A stretch of DNA of 64,000 nucleotides from an uncultured Eubacteriales bacterium (GCA_900540185.1 UQFH01000002.1:62001-126000), one strand, 5' to 3'. Positions 52,332-61,507 are shown, counted from the stretch's first letter. Numbers and translations: made by a program. Notes: a model not told the origin generated them from the sequence alone.

Positions 52332-53316
52332 ATCATTTTTTATGAAAATGACAAAACGCGCGTATGTCCTTGTTCTCTTGACACTTTTAATATTTGCATC
52401 TTCAGCGACGATTTCTTTGGTTGTAAAATCTTTTATCTATCGGGGTGCTATAGAAGATGACGTTAATAGTCAAACAACATCTTTTGAAATCGTTCCGACT
52501 TTAAAAGAATCGGACTGTACCGATTTTGTGGAGGGACTTCAAAACATACTCGAAAAATATGGGCGAACATATTTTATATCGGAGAAAATTTATGAGATTT
52601 TAAAAACTGATATATATATTTTTGTCGATAAAAGTCTTTCGGAGAAATATATTTGGGCGATAGAGAAAAATGCAAATGTCAATTTTTCGGAATTTGATTT
52701 TTTAGATGAAGTTAATGACGAAAAAATCATAAATACTTTTTCGAGCATTTTAGACGACGAAAATTATGATTTTTACTATGTAGACAAAGATGAATACAAC
52801 ACATTTAAGGGATACAATCTTTCGCATTCGGAAGTGAGCTATCTTTTAGAAAGTCTTGATTTTAACAGAAGCGAGATTGATAAAGGTGCGATTGACGAGG
52901 TTTTAAAACTCGACGACGACAATGACAGTGCGAAAATTGCGGTCACGGTGTCGAGAGAAAACGACGAGAAAACTTTTGTAAAAAGATATGTGATACCATA
53001 TCTTATAATGCTTCTTCTTTTTATAGTTCAATCATTTATTATTTATTACGGCGATGTTTATGTTGTGAAAGAAAAAGATGACTACATCAATATTATGAGC
53101 GGAAAAAAACTTAGAAAAATCTTTATAGAAAACACTCTTTTTAATATGTTTTCCATTGTTTTGGGAGTGGTTATCTTTGTGATTTTAAACGTATATATGA
53201 TTGATTTACTATTTAAAATTTATTTGGTAACAGTTTCGGCGCTTTTTATTTTGCTCGAACTTGTGTTATATTTAAATATAAGAATCAATAACAAAGGAGT
53301 AAAGTATTTTGATTAA
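52324..53316 (+). CDS. FtsX-type ABC permease
   Basis: 330 residues from ATG 52324, with AGAGGTG 7 nt upstream, inside the end of the previous frame. TM1 (about 13-35), an extracellular domain of ~200 residues, then three TM helices (about 223-325). Same architecture as the interrupted upstream gene; together they would supply the two halves found fused in DUF1430-type bacteriocin-associated membrane proteins. Overlaps the ATPase gene by 8 bp. Substrate unknown. Confidence 0.65.
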   Translation: MNKSFFMKMTKRAYVLVLLTLLIFASSATISLVVKSFIYRGAIEDDVNSQTTSFEIVPTLKESDCTDFVEGLQNILEKYGRTYFISEKIYEILKTDIYIFVDKSLSEKYIWAIEKNANVNFSEFDFLDEVNDEKIINTFSSILDDENYDFYYVDKDEYNTFKGYNLSHSEVSYLLESLDFNRSEIDKGAIDEVLKLDDDNDSAKIAVTVSRENDEKTFVKRYVIPYLIMLLLFIVQSFIIYYGDVYVVKEKDDYINIMSGKKLRKIFIENTLFNMFSIVLGVVIFVILNVYMIDLLFKIYLVTVSALFILLELVLYLNIRINNKGVKYFD

Positions 53317-53965
53317 TATTAAAAATATTGAAAAGAGATATGACGACAATTTGATTTTAAACGGACTTTCGCTCGAAATAGAAGAAGGCGAGAGCGTTTT
53401 AATAACCGGAGAAAATGGAGTCGGAAAGACGACGCTTCTTCGAATAATGGCGCTTTTGGATTTTAATTACAATGGAGAGTATTTTATTAACGGGACCGAT
53501 ACAAAGAAAATGAAAGCGGACGCGGTTTCTGAATTTAGAAATAAATTTTTCGGTTTTTCGCACCAGCGCGAAATTTTTATGGAAGACGAAACTGTGCGTG
53601 CCAATATAGAAATCCCTCTGAAAATTTCCGAATCGAATAGGGATGAAAAAGTAAGAAAACTCGATTTTGCGGTTCAGTTTTTGGAACTCGAGGGCATTTT
53701 GGATAAACAAACTCGATTTCTTTCGGGAGGAGAGAGGAAAAAGATTTCGATTGCTCGCGCAATTATAAATGAGCCGGAAGTTTTGATTTTGGATGAACCT
53801 TTCAGCTCTCTTTCGGAAAAACTTGTGATAAAATTGTTGGGGTATGTCGAGGAGAGAATCGAAAATAACAAGTCAAATATAATCGTCACACACGATTTCG
53901 GCGCGATTAAAAATCTGAATTTGAAAAAGATGATTTTGGAAAACGGAAGATTGACGGATTGTTAG
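53309..53965 (+). CDS. ABC transporter ATPase, bacteriocin-export type
   Basis: 218 residues from TTG 53309, AAAGGAG upstream. Walker A GENGVGKTT (about 34-42), signature LSGGERKKISIARA, Walker B VLILDEPF, switch His in IVTHD. Length and sequence fit the short MacB/LolD-like ATPases that pair with FtsX permeases. Forms a functional unit with the two permease genes; if the first is truly broken, the exporter may be inactive. Confidence 0.85.
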   Translation: MINIKNIEKRYDDNLILNGLSLEIEEGESVLITGENGVGKTTLLRIMALLDFNYNGEYFINGTDTKKMKADAVSEFRNKFFGFSHQREIFMEDETVRANIEIPLKISESNRDEKVRKLDFAVQFLELEGILDKQTRFLSGGERKKISIARAIINEPEVLILDEPFSSLSEKLVIKLLGYVEERIENNKSNIIVTHDFGAIKNLNLKKMILENGRLTDC

Positions 53966-53982
53966 TTGAAGAATAAAGTATG

Positions 53983-54010
53983 AACACTCAAAATTTTTTG
54001 GGTGTTTTTT
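53983..54010 (+). terminator. Terminator of the FtsX/ABC operon
   Basis: AACACTC...GGGTGTT and T-run, same hairpin type as 51163. Confidence 0.8.
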
Positions 54011-54143
54011 GTTTGCGTAAAAAAATTTATTTTTTTCATCCTCAAAAGTTTATAACCTCGATAATATCGTGTTTAAATAAATTAATCTCATAAATATTTT
54101 GCACTTGTTAAGTAACTGTAATAGAATTTCGATTGGATTTATG

Positions 54144-54172
54144 TTGTTTTTTATAGTTGTATCTGATATGAT
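54144..54172 (+). promoter_or_regulatory. Promoter of class II RNR
   Basis: -35 TTGTTT (54144-54149), 17-bp spacer, -10 TATGAT (54167-54172). Weak -35. Confidence 0.5.
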
Positions 54173-54221
54173 ATATAGTGTAATTAAATGAAAAAACTAT
54201 TTTCACCACTATATGTGGTTT
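54166..54221. promoter_or_regulatory. Pair of NrdR-box-like sites
   Basis: ATATGATATATAGTGT (54166-54181) and CCACTATATGTGGTTT (54206-54221) match the NrdR consensus ACACWATATATWGTGT at about 13 and 12 of 16 positions, 40 bp apart, i.e. on about the same helix face. The first overlaps the -10 box. Expected to repress the RNR gene when (d)ATP is high. Confidence 0.45.
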
Positions 54222-54249
54222 TATATAACTATTAAACAAGGAGAAATAA

Positions 54250-56379
54250 ATGGTACAAGTAATTAAGCGCGACGGAAGAGAAGTCGATTTTGAAACGCAA
54301 AAAATTGTCATCGCGGTTGAGAAGGCGATGAAAGAAACTGAAAAGGGAATTGATGAAAATGCGGCGAAGGAAGTCGGAGAGGCGGTTCATGAAAAGTATA
54401 AGGACAGCGACAAGGTTTCGATTGAAGAAATTCAAGACTTAGTTGAGTTCGAACTCATGAAGAGAGCGCCGGAAGCTGCAAAGAAGTACATTTTGTACAG
54501 GGAAGAACGCACGAGACTGAGAGAAGAAGGCTGGGCGATGACGAATCTCCAAAGGGATATTTACGACAAGAAATATCGCTATGACGGAGAAAATTTCGAG
54601 GGCTTTATTAAGAGAGTGAGCGGCGACAACGATGTTATCGGAAAGGCTATAAAGGACAAGAAGTTTATGCCGGCGGGAAGAATTTTGGCGGGTCGCGGCC
54701 TCGACAAGAAGGGCAAAAAGGTCACTCTTTCGAATTGTTATGTTATGCCGAGAGTTGAAGACAATATCGAGTCGATTTTCGACACCGCAAAGAGACTTGC
54801 AAGAACTTATTCATACGGCGGCGGCTGTGGAATCAATATTTCAAATTTGAGACCTAAGGGTGCAAAGGTAAACAATGCGGCTTCAACAACGACGGGTGCA
54901 GTTTCATTTATGGATTTATTTGCACTCACAACGGGTCTTATCGGCATGCGCGGAAGACGCGGTGCGCTTATGATAAATATGGACGTATCGCACCCTGACA
55001 TTATGGAATTTATCGATGTTAAAAACGATTTGTCGAAGGTAAACTCCGCAAATATCAGCGTCAATGTAAACGATGAATTTTTAAAGGCTGTCAAGGAAGA
55101 TACAAATTACACTCTTCGTTTCGATGTGGAATCGAGCGGCGAAGAAATCAGAAAAGAAGTTCGCGCAAGGGATTTGTGGAACACACTTGCAAAGAACAAC
55201 TGGAATATGGCGGAGCCGGGAATTCTTTATTGGGACAGAATAAATTCTTGGCACATAATGAGCGCCGACGAAAATTTCTCATATGCGGGAGTTAATCCGT
55301 GTGCTGAAGAGCCGCTTCCGGCTTGGGGCTCATGCAACTTGAGCTCAATCAATCTCGGAGCATTTGTAAGAGATCCGTTCACCGATTACGGCAGATTCGA
55401 TTTCGAAGCATTTGCACACTTGGTTCGTGAAGGCGTATTTTATCTAAACGGCGTTTTGGACGAAAATGAAAATCTCCACCCGATAAAGGAGCAAAGAGAA
55501 CTAGCGCACAATTTGAGACAAATCGGTCTCGGCATCATGGGACTTGCGGACATGTTTATAAAGCTCAAGATTAAATATGGAAGTCCGGAATCAATCAAGC
55601 TCATTCACCAAGTCGGAAGACTTATGATAAATGAAGCGCTGAAGGCATCAGCTGAACTTGCGAAGAAAGACGGACCGTTTCCGTTCTTTAACAAAGAAGC
55701 AGTTCTAAAGAGCGACTTTATAAGATCGAACGCCGATGACGACACATTGGAAATGATTGAAAAATACGGATTGAGAAACAGCCAACTTCTCACAATTGCA
55801 CCGACGGGTTCGATTTCAACTCTCATCGGATGCTCAAACGGAGTTGAACCGATTTTCCAAATTTCATACACAAGAAAAACTGAATCAATTCACGGTATCG
55901 ACACCTACTACAAGGTCTACACCGACATCGTAAAGCAATATATGGACAAAAATAATATCTTCGACGAAGCGGACTTGCCGGAATTTATCGTCACAACTTC
56001 AAACTTGAACTACAGAGAAAGAATCGACGTTCAATCCGCATGGCAACAATATATCGACGCTTCAATCTCCTCAACCGTAAACGTCCCGAACGAATTTACC
56101 GTTGAAGAAGTTGAAGACCTCTATATCTACGCCTGGGAAAAAGGCTTGAAAGGCATAACAATCTATCGCGACGGCTGCGCTAGAGGCGGAATCCTAATCA
56201 CCGATAAAAAGAAATCCCCTACCGACCGCATCGAAGAACTCAAACGCGAAATCGATGAACTCGCCGGCACCGCCCTCAAACAAGATCCCGATAAATGCCC
56301 AATCTGCGGCGGCAAAATGAACCACAGCGGCGGCTGTGCGGAGTGTCAGGAGTGTGGGTTTTCGCCATGCGCCGTTTAA
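54250..56379 (+). CDS. nrdJ: Adenosylcobalamin-dependent (class II) ribonucleotide reductase
   Basis: 709 residues. N-terminal ATP-cone (about 3-90; VIKRDGREVDFE) for allosteric control. Class II core: LSNCYVMPRVEDNIESIF, YGGGCGINISNLRPKG, NPCAEEPLPAWGSCNLSSINL with active-site Cys, and LTIAPTGSISTLIGCSNG. The C-terminus has a Cys-rich tail (CPICGGKMNHSGGCAECQECG) for zinc or thiol reduction. Makes deoxyribonucleotides with B12 as radical source; no separate radical subunit. No cobalamin riboswitch was seen upstream, but NrdR-like boxes are present. Confidence 0.93.
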   Translation: MVQVIKRDGREVDFETQKIVIAVEKAMKETEKGIDENAAKEVGEAVHEKYKDSDKVSIEEIQDLVEFELMKRAPEAAKKYILYREERTRLREEGWAMTNLQRDIYDKKYRYDGENFEGFIKRVSGDNDVIGKAIKDKKFMPAGRILAGRGLDKKGKKVTLSNCYVMPRVEDNIESIFDTAKRLARTYSYGGGCGINISNLRPKGAKVNNAASTTTGAVSFMDLFALTTGLIGMRGRRGALMINMDVSHPDIMEFIDVKNDLSKVNSANISVNVNDEFLKAVKEDTNYTLRFDVESSGEEIRKEVRARDLWNTLAKNNWNMAEPGILYWDRINSWHIMSADENFSYAGVNPCAEEPLPAWGSCNLSSINLGAFVRDPFTDYGRFDFEAFAHLVREGVFYLNGVLDENENLHPIKEQRELAHNLRQIGLGIMGLADMFIKLKIKYGSPESIKLIHQVGRLMINEALKASAELAKKDGPFPFFNKEAVLKSDFIRSNADDDTLEMIEKYGLRNSQLLTIAPTGSISTLIGCSNGVEPIFQISYTRKTESIHGIDTYYKVYTDIVKQYMDKNNIFDEADLPEFIVTTSNLNYRERIDVQSAWQQYIDASISSTVNVPNEFTVEEVEDLYIYAWEKGLKGITIYRDGCARGGILITDKKKSPTDRIEELKREIDELAGTALKQDPDKCPICGGKMNHSGGCAECQECGFSPCAV

Positions 56380-56385
56380 GGGTCT

Positions 56386-56524
56386 GCAATCCATTTTCGT
56401 CGTGGAAAGCTCGTCTTTTTGTCGTTCGAATTTTTTGAGCTCGACGTAGGTATACTACGACTCGCTTCAAAAAATTCTCCACTGGACAAAAATACTTCGC
56501 TTTCCACTTAGAAAAAGGGATTGC
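56386..56524. repeat. 139-bp imperfect palindrome
   Basis: GCAATCC (56386-56392) to GGATTGC (56518-56524). Inner arms pair GTGGAAAGC with GCTTTCCAC, TTTTTGTC with GACAAAAA, and GAATTTTTTGAGC with GCTTCAAAAAATTC around GTAGGTATACTAC. A transcript would form one long rod. Confidence 0.8.
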
Positions 56525-56574
56525 GAATTGAGTGTGGGGTGGAAATTGTAAAATTTAGAGAAAATAATAATTTT

Positions 56575-56668
56575 GTGAAAGCGGCTCCGAGTAGGTTTAC
56601 TACACGTCGCTTGAAATCGTTCTCGAAGAAAGCGAATTTCTTCGTTTTCTACTTAGAAAAATCGTTTG
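56575..56668. repeat. Degenerate half-copy of the palindrome
   Basis: GAGTAGGTTTACTACACGTCGCTT and CTTCGTTTTCTACTTAGAAAAA repeat the centre and right part of 56386-56524, followed again by TTGCGAGTTGAGTGTGGGG. Confidence 0.6.
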
Positions 56669-56669
56669 C

Positions 56670-56861
56670 GAGTTGAGTGTGGGGGTAGAGGTTGTAATAC
56701 TCTGCGGAAAGAGTATCGAGTTGAGTGTGGGGTTGACGGTTGTAAGACTCTGCGGAAATAGCTTAGAGTTGAATGTGGGGTTGGAGGTTGTAAGACTCTG
56801 CAGAAAAAGATTCGAGTTGAGTGTGGGGTTGACGGTTGTAAAACACTGCAGAAAAAGATTC
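56670..56861 (+). repeat. 48-bp tandem repeat, four units
   Basis: Units start at 56670, 56718, 56766 and 56814, each GAGTTGA(G/A)TGTGGGG...GGTTGTAA...CTGC(G/A)GAAA. A partial unit follows at 56862 and a related one precedes at about 56525. Because 48 is divisible by 3 an open frame runs through with a 16-residue period, but it has no ribosome site. 56862-57115 is A-rich without features. Confidence 0.85.
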
Positions 56862-57115
56862 GAGCAAAATGTGAATTTATAAATTGTAAAGATTATAATT
56901 ACTGTGAAACAACATAGAGTTGGATTTGAAATTTATAATTACAATAATTGTCTAAAAGAAAAGCACCAAACAAAAACTCAAACAACAAAAATATTCTCAA
57001 AATATAAAACCAACACAAAAAATCCCAACAACACACAAATAAATAATCAAACCAAAAGGAAATGCATCGATTTTTTCGACATGTGTTTCCTTTTCTTTTT
57101 GTATTCGTTTTTTAT

Positions 57116-57144
57116 TCGACAGTGGGGTTCTTTTGTGATATAAT
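57116..57144 (+). promoter_or_regulatory. Promoter of the racemase-like/ECF operon
   Basis: -35 TCGACA (57116-57121), 17-bp spacer, -10 TATAAT (57139-57144). Confidence 0.65.
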
Positions 57145-57202
57145 TATACGGATAGAGGGTAGGTTTTTCTACTATTTTAATTTGGTTTCAAGAGAGGATT
57201 TT

Positions 57203-57850
57203 ATGAAGGTTTTGGTTTTGGATTCCGGCAAGGGCGGAAAGGTTGTATATAAGTATTTGGAAAGTATGTCTCCGGGTATTGATTTGATTTATACATCCGA
57301 CGAAAAGAATATGCCGTACGGCGAGAAGTCGAAGGGCGAGATTGTGAGACTCACAAAGGATATGGTTCGTCCGTTCAAAGGCGAGTTCACTGTTCTTGCG
57401 CCGGCGTGCAACACCATAAGCACAGCTCTCATTGAGACGGGAAATTTAAGGCGAAATATTGTGGATATTATAACGCCGACTGTTCAAGTTTTGCGAAGAC
57501 AAAATTTGCGACATTTGGGAGTTATTTCCACATCATTTACGCATAATTCGGGAATTTATTCGAGGATGCTCGGAGCGATTTCCTTGCCTTCAAGAAATCT
57601 TGCAAGGCTTATAGAAGAAGACGATTTGGACGGTGTGAGAAAGGAACTTGAGGTTCTTATTCCACCGCTTATTGAAAGAAGAGTCACAAGACTTATTTTG
57701 GGATGTACCCACTATGAGCTTATAGACTATATTATAAGGGATATGTATCCGCATTTGGAGCTTTTGTATCCCGGAAAGTATCAAGCGGAGGCGGTTTTGA
57801 GACGCCTCGACAGATTAAAAGGAGCAGGACATGGATTTAAAAGAAAATGA
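57203..57850 (+). CDS. Glutamate racemase-like protein
   Basis: 215 residues from ATG 57203 (AGAGAGGA upstream). MKVLVLDSGKGGKVVYKYL and YTSDEKNMPYGEKSKGEI correspond to the MurI start (FDSGIGGL...PYG.KS), and both catalytic-type cysteines are present: PACNTIS and LGCTHYEL. It is about 45 residues shorter than usual MurI, and DSGIGG is changed to DSGKGG. Likely an Asp/Glu racemase-superfamily enzyme, perhaps supplying D-glutamate for peptidoglycan, but a different substrate is possible. Overlaps the ECF ATPase gene by 20 bp. Confidence 0.65.
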   Translation: MKVLVLDSGKGGKVVYKYLESMSPGIDLIYTSDEKNMPYGEKSKGEIVRLTKDMVRPFKGEFTVLAPACNTISTALIETGNLRRNIVDIITPTVQVLRRQNLRHLGVISTSFTHNSGIYSRMLGAISLPSRNLARLIEEDDLDGVRKELEVLIPPLIERRVTRLILGCTHYELIDYIIRDMYPHLELLYPGKYQAEAVLRRLDRLKGAGHGFKRK

Positions 57851-59612
57851 TCCTATAATCGAGCTGAAAAACGTCAGTTTCAGTTATACTTCAAATATAA
57901 CGGGCGAGTCTTTGCTTGCGATTGACGATGTTTCTATGAATGTAAAGAAAGGCGAGTTCGTTGCGGTTTTGGGTGCAAACGGCTCGGGGAAAAGTACGCT
58001 TTGCAAACTTATAAACGCTCAGCTTATGCCTAAGGAAGGTGATGTGACCGTTTACGGCATGAACACCAAGGAAGAGGAGAAGATTTGGGACATAAGAAAA
58101 AATTGCGGTATGGTTTTTCAAAACCCGGACAACCAGATTGTTGCGACTATTGTTGAAGAGGATGTCGCTTTCGGTCCGGAAAATTTGGGAGTGCCGCCGG
58201 CTGAAATAAGAAAGAGGGTTGACGAGAGTCTAAATATTGTCGATATGCTCGACTACAAAGACCACAGTCCGAATCTTTTGAGCGGTGGACAAAAACAGCG
58301 TGTCGCAATTGCGGGAATTTTGGCAATCAATCCGGACATTATTCTTTTTGACGAGCCGACGGCGATGCTCGACCCGTCCGGAAGAAAAGATGTTTTGGAC
58401 ACGATTTTAAGGCTCAACAGAGAGCAAAATAAGACTATTCTTCTCATCACACACTACATGGAAGAGGCGATAAACGCCGACCGTGTGGTTGTTTTTGAGC
58501 AAGGGAAAATCGTTCGGGACGAAACGCCGCAGGAGATTTTTAAAGATCCGAATGAAATAAGAAAGTATGGACTCGACAGTCCTTTCGTTCCGGAGATGGA
58601 ATATCTTTTGGGCGACAAAAAGACGGGCTGTACGAGTTTTGAACTAAAAGATTATGCGGACTGTGTGCTTAAAAAAATACAGGAAAACGGCAAAGCAAAG
58701 TTCGACGAAAATTCATACAATGAGTTCAGAGATGAAGTTGTTTCGGAGAGTTCCGAATTCGACGCGAATGCGGAAATCGCACTGAAAAATATGTCGCACG
58801 TCTACAGCCAGGGCACACCTTTTGAAAAGATTGCTGTCGGCGATGTAACGCTTAGCATAAAGCAGGGCGAATTTGTCGGAGTCATCGGACACACGGGCTC
58901 CGGAAAGTCGACTCTCATTCAACACTTCAACGCGCTCTTGTTCCCGACGTCGGGCGAGGTACATGTTGAGGGTGAGAAGATTTCAAAGGATATGCGACTC
59001 ATCGGTTTGAGACAAAGGGTCGGAATGGTTTTCCAATATCCGGAGCATCAACTTTTTGAGGAGACTTGCGCAAAGGACATTGCGTACGGTCCGAAAAATT
59101 TGGGGCTCGGCGAAGAGGAAATAGATAAGCGTGTGAAGGATGCGATTGAAGACGTCGGACTCGACTATGAGTGGGTGAAGGACCGCTCGCCGTTTGAGCT
59201 TTCGGGCGGACAAAAAAGACGCGTTGCAATTGCGGGAGTGCTCGCAATGAAACCGAACACTCTCATTTTGGACGAACCGACTGCGGGACTCGACCCGAAA
59301 GGACGCGACGAGATTATTGAAGAGATTCGCTCGATTCAAAAGAAAAATAATCTCACAATTGTCTATGTAACGCACTCGATGGAGGACATCGCGCGAATTG
59401 CGGATAGAATTCTCGTCATGGAAAAAGGCGAGCTAAAATATTTTGATAGACCGAATAAAATTTTTAAACGTGAAGAGGAACTTGAACAAATCGGACTTGA
59501 CGTTCCGTATGTTGTTGATTTTATGAATATGCTCAGAAAAAAAGACGTGGTTCTCAACCAAGCGCTCACGCCTGAAGATGCAGCAAAGGAAATAGGAGGG
59601 CTTTTAAAATGA
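57831..59612 (+). CDS. ecfA: Fused EcfA1-EcfA2 ATPase of an ECF transporter
   Basis: 593 residues, two complete ATPase domains. Domain 1 (about 8-275): Walker A GANGSGKST (48-56), Q-loop MVFQNPDNQIV, LSGGQKQRVAIAG, ILFDEPTAMLDPSG. Domain 2 (about 315-575): GHTGSGKST, MVFQYPEHQLF, LSGGQKRRVAIAG, LILDEPTAGLDPKG. The FQNPDNQ/FQYPEHQ loops mark EcfA1 and EcfA2 respectively, normally separate genes; here they are joined by a linker of about 40 residues. Powers vitamin uptake with EcfT and exchangeable S-components, none of which lies nearby. Ribosome site AAAAGGAG. Confidence 0.92.
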   Translation: MDLKENDPIIELKNVSFSYTSNITGESLLAIDDVSMNVKKGEFVAVLGANGSGKSTLCKLINAQLMPKEGDVTVYGMNTKEEEKIWDIRKNCGMVFQNPDNQIVATIVEEDVAFGPENLGVPPAEIRKRVDESLNIVDMLDYKDHSPNLLSGGQKQRVAIAGILAINPDIILFDEPTAMLDPSGRKDVLDTILRLNREQNKTILLITHYMEEAINADRVVVFEQGKIVRDETPQEIFKDPNEIRKYGLDSPFVPEMEYLLGDKKTGCTSFELKDYADCVLKKIQENGKAKFDENSYNEFRDEVVSESSEFDANAEIALKNMSHVYSQGTPFEKIAVGDVTLSIKQGEFVGVIGHTGSGKSTLIQHFNALLFPTSGEVHVEGEKISKDMRLIGLRQRVGMVFQYPEHQLFEETCAKDIAYGPKNLGLGEEEIDKRVKDAIEDVGLDYEWVKDRSPFELSGGQKRRVAIAGVLAMKPNTLILDEPTAGLDPKGRDEIIEEIRSIQKKNNLTIVYVTHSMEDIARIADRILVMEKGELKYFDRPNKIFKREEELEQIGLDVPYVVDFMNMLRKKDVVLNQALTPEDAAKEIGGLLK

Positions 59613-60418
59613 TGAAAGATATCACAATAGGCCAATATTTCCCGGGCGATTCATATGTTCACAAACTCGACCCGCGAACAAAAATAATTCTCACATTCAC
59701 ATATATTTTTATACTGTTTTTTGTTAAGACATTCACGGCGTATGCATTTGCATTTTTATATCTTTATGCCGTGACAAAAATTGCAAAAATTCCATTTAAA
59801 ATGCTCTTTAAAGGCATAAAGAGTCTTATGTTTATCTTGATTTTGACGGTCGGACTGAATATATTTATGGTCAAGGGCGAAACGCTTTTTCAAATAGGAC
59901 CTCTCACAGCCACAAAAGAAGGTGTGAGATACGCATTTTTTATGGCGACAAGATTGGTCTTGATGGTTATGGGTTCGGGCATTATGACGCTCACAACTTC
60001 GCCTATAAGGCTCACCGACGGAATCGAAAAGATTTTAAATCCTTTGAGAAAAATCGGAGTGCCGAGCCACGAAATAGCGATGATGATGACGATCGCTTTG
60101 AGATTTATCCCGACGCTTATGGACGAAACGGACAAAATTATGAAAGCACAAAAAGCGAGAGGTGCAAATTTTGAAGAGGGAAATCTTTTCAAACGTGCGA
60201 AAGCACTTGTGCCGATTTTAATTCCGCTCTTTATCAACAGCTTCAGACGTGCCGACGAACTTGCAAATGCAATGGAAGCAAGACTCTATAGAGGCGGCGA
60301 AGGCAGAACGAAACTAAAAGAACTAAAGTATGAGTCGAGAGACTTTGTTGCGTATGCGATTGTTTTGAGCTATTTCGCATTTATGGTTCTTTTGAATTTC
60401 ATACCTTTTGTAAAGTAA
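59609..60418 (+). CDS. ecfT: ECF transporter transmembrane subunit
   Basis: 269 residues, about five TM helices. EcfT signatures: GQYFPGDSYVHKLDPRTKI at the start, and two Ala-Arg-Gly-type coupling helices: KAQKARGANF and NAMEARLYRGGEGRTK. Joins the two ATPase domains to the S-component. Overlaps ecfA by 4 bp and is followed after 1 bp by truA, the classical Firmicute order ecfA1-ecfA2-ecfT-truA. Confidence 0.93.
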   Translation: MMKDITIGQYFPGDSYVHKLDPRTKIILTFTYIFILFFVKTFTAYAFAFLYLYAVTKIAKIPFKMLFKGIKSLMFILILTVGLNIFMVKGETLFQIGPLTATKEGVRYAFFMATRLVLMVMGSGIMTLTTSPIRLTDGIEKILNPLRKIGVPSHEIAMMMTIALRFIPTLMDETDKIMKAQKARGANFEEGNLFKRAKALVPILIPLFINSFRRADELANAMEARLYRGGEGRTKLKELKYESRDFVAYAIVLSYFAFMVLLNFIPFVK

Positions 60419-60419
60419 T

Positions 60420-61175
60420 ATGAAAAATATTTGTTTGATTATAAGTTATGACGGCACGGATTACAGCGGATGGCAAAAACAGCAAAATGCACTTGCAATC
60501 CAGGAAGTGATTGAAAATGCGCTTTCGGAGGTGACGGGCGAGGAAATTGTTTTGAAAGCGGCGGGAAGAACCGACGCCGGTGTTCACGCCCTTGCACAGG
60601 TTGCGAATTTCAAAACAAATTCCACAATTCCGCCGGAAAAATTTTTATATCCGCTGAACAACATTTTGCCGGGGGATATAAGAATCGAAAAATCGTTTGA
60701 GGTGACGGACGATTTCAGTGCGAGATTTTCAGCACTGTTGAAGCACTACAGATACTCGGTTTATGTGGGTGAAGTGCTTCCCGCAACTATGAAAAGATTT
60801 TTCTCGCTCTACTCATACGACATCGATATGGATAAAATTTCAGATGCGGCGAAAGTTCTTGTGGGAACGCATGACTTCAAAGCGTTTGAAGGACCGTATG
60901 CGCAGATGCCGACGTCCGTGCGAAATGTGACGGATATAATTATAAAATACGAAAACAACATTCTAACATTCGACATCTACGGCGAAGCGTTTTTGAAGAA
61001 CATGGTGCGAATAATGGTCGGAACAATTTTGAAAGCGAACGAAGGGCGAATCACGCCGACGGAAATCGAAGAACTTTTTGAATCGAAAGACCGAACGAAA
61101 GCGGGGGCCACAATGCCACCCGAAGGACTGACCATGGTCGAGATAAAATATGATTGGGAAAAATTTAGAATTTAG
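60420..61175 (+). CDS. truA: tRNA pseudouridine(38-40) synthase
   Basis: 251 residues. YDGTDYSGWQKQ near the N-terminus and AAGRTDAGVHALAQ with catalytic Asp52 are TruA hallmarks; FLKNMVRIMVG closes the active site. Isomerises uridines in the tRNA anticodon arm. The start follows the ecfT stop directly, so translation is coupled. Strong terminator downstream. Confidence 0.95.
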   Translation: MKNICLIISYDGTDYSGWQKQQNALAIQEVIENALSEVTGEEIVLKAAGRTDAGVHALAQVANFKTNSTIPPEKFLYPLNNILPGDIRIEKSFEVTDDFSARFSALLKHYRYSVYVGEVLPATMKRFFSLYSYDIDMDKISDAAKVLVGTHDFKAFEGPYAQMPTSVRNVTDIIIKYENNILTFDIYGEAFLKNMVRIMVGTILKANEGRITPTEIEELFESKDRTKAGATMPPEGLTMVEIKYDWEKFRI

Positions 61176-61252
61176 ATTGGACACTCTTGCTTTTGCAAGG
61201 GTGTTTTTTGCGGTTATTGATTGAGTTGAAGTTTTTTGGTATGATAAAAATA
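61171..61252 (+). repeat. ~80-bp direct repeat, left copy
   Basis: TTTAGAT..GACACTCTTGC..., terminator, TGCGG.(T/G)ATTGAT and TTTTTTGGTATGAT, matching 63108-63191 apart from a few changes and short indels. Confidence 0.8.
61181..61210 (+). terminator. Terminator of the ECF/truA operon
   Basis: ACACTCTTGC-TTTT-GCAAGGGTGT and T-run. Confidence 0.9.
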
Positions 61253-61345
61253 GTAATTAACAAAACTTTAGGAACTTGTAAATACTAAATGTTTATCATT
61301 CGATACGTTTAGAAATAAAACCGGAATTTAAACCCCTCGAATTCG

Positions 61346-61453
61346 ATGGGGAAAACCGACAGAAATAACAATAAAAATTTCATAGATTTATTTGTAAAGT
61401 TGGTAAGAAATATAGAAATTTTACAAATGATTTTTGAGACCAAGCGAGAATAA
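61346..61453 (+). CDS. 35-aa ORF upstream of ABC transporter, doubtful
   Basis: MGKTDRNNNKNFIDLFVKL..., charged and helical, no convincing ribosome site; it overlaps a palindrome (CCCC-TCGAATTCGA-TGGGG, 61333-61351). May be a small peptide or a remnant. Confidence 0.25.
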   Translation: MGKTDRNNNKNFIDLFVKLVRNIEILQMIFETKRE

Positions 61454-61469
61454 TATCTATAGATTTGAT

Positions 61470-61481
61470 TAGAATATTCTA
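61470..61481. promoter_or_regulatory. 12-bp palindrome before the ABC gene
   Basis: TAGAATATTCTA, perfect, 27 bp before the start codon at 61508; possible operator. Confidence 0.35.
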
Positions 61482-61507
61482 AATGTCAATAAATTCATGG
61501 GGGAATT

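Noticed and set aside
56673..56882. 69-residue periodic ORF across the 48-bp repeats
   Set aside because: The frame is open only because 48 is a multiple of 3; no ribosome site or promoter, and the sequence joins non-coding repeat copies.
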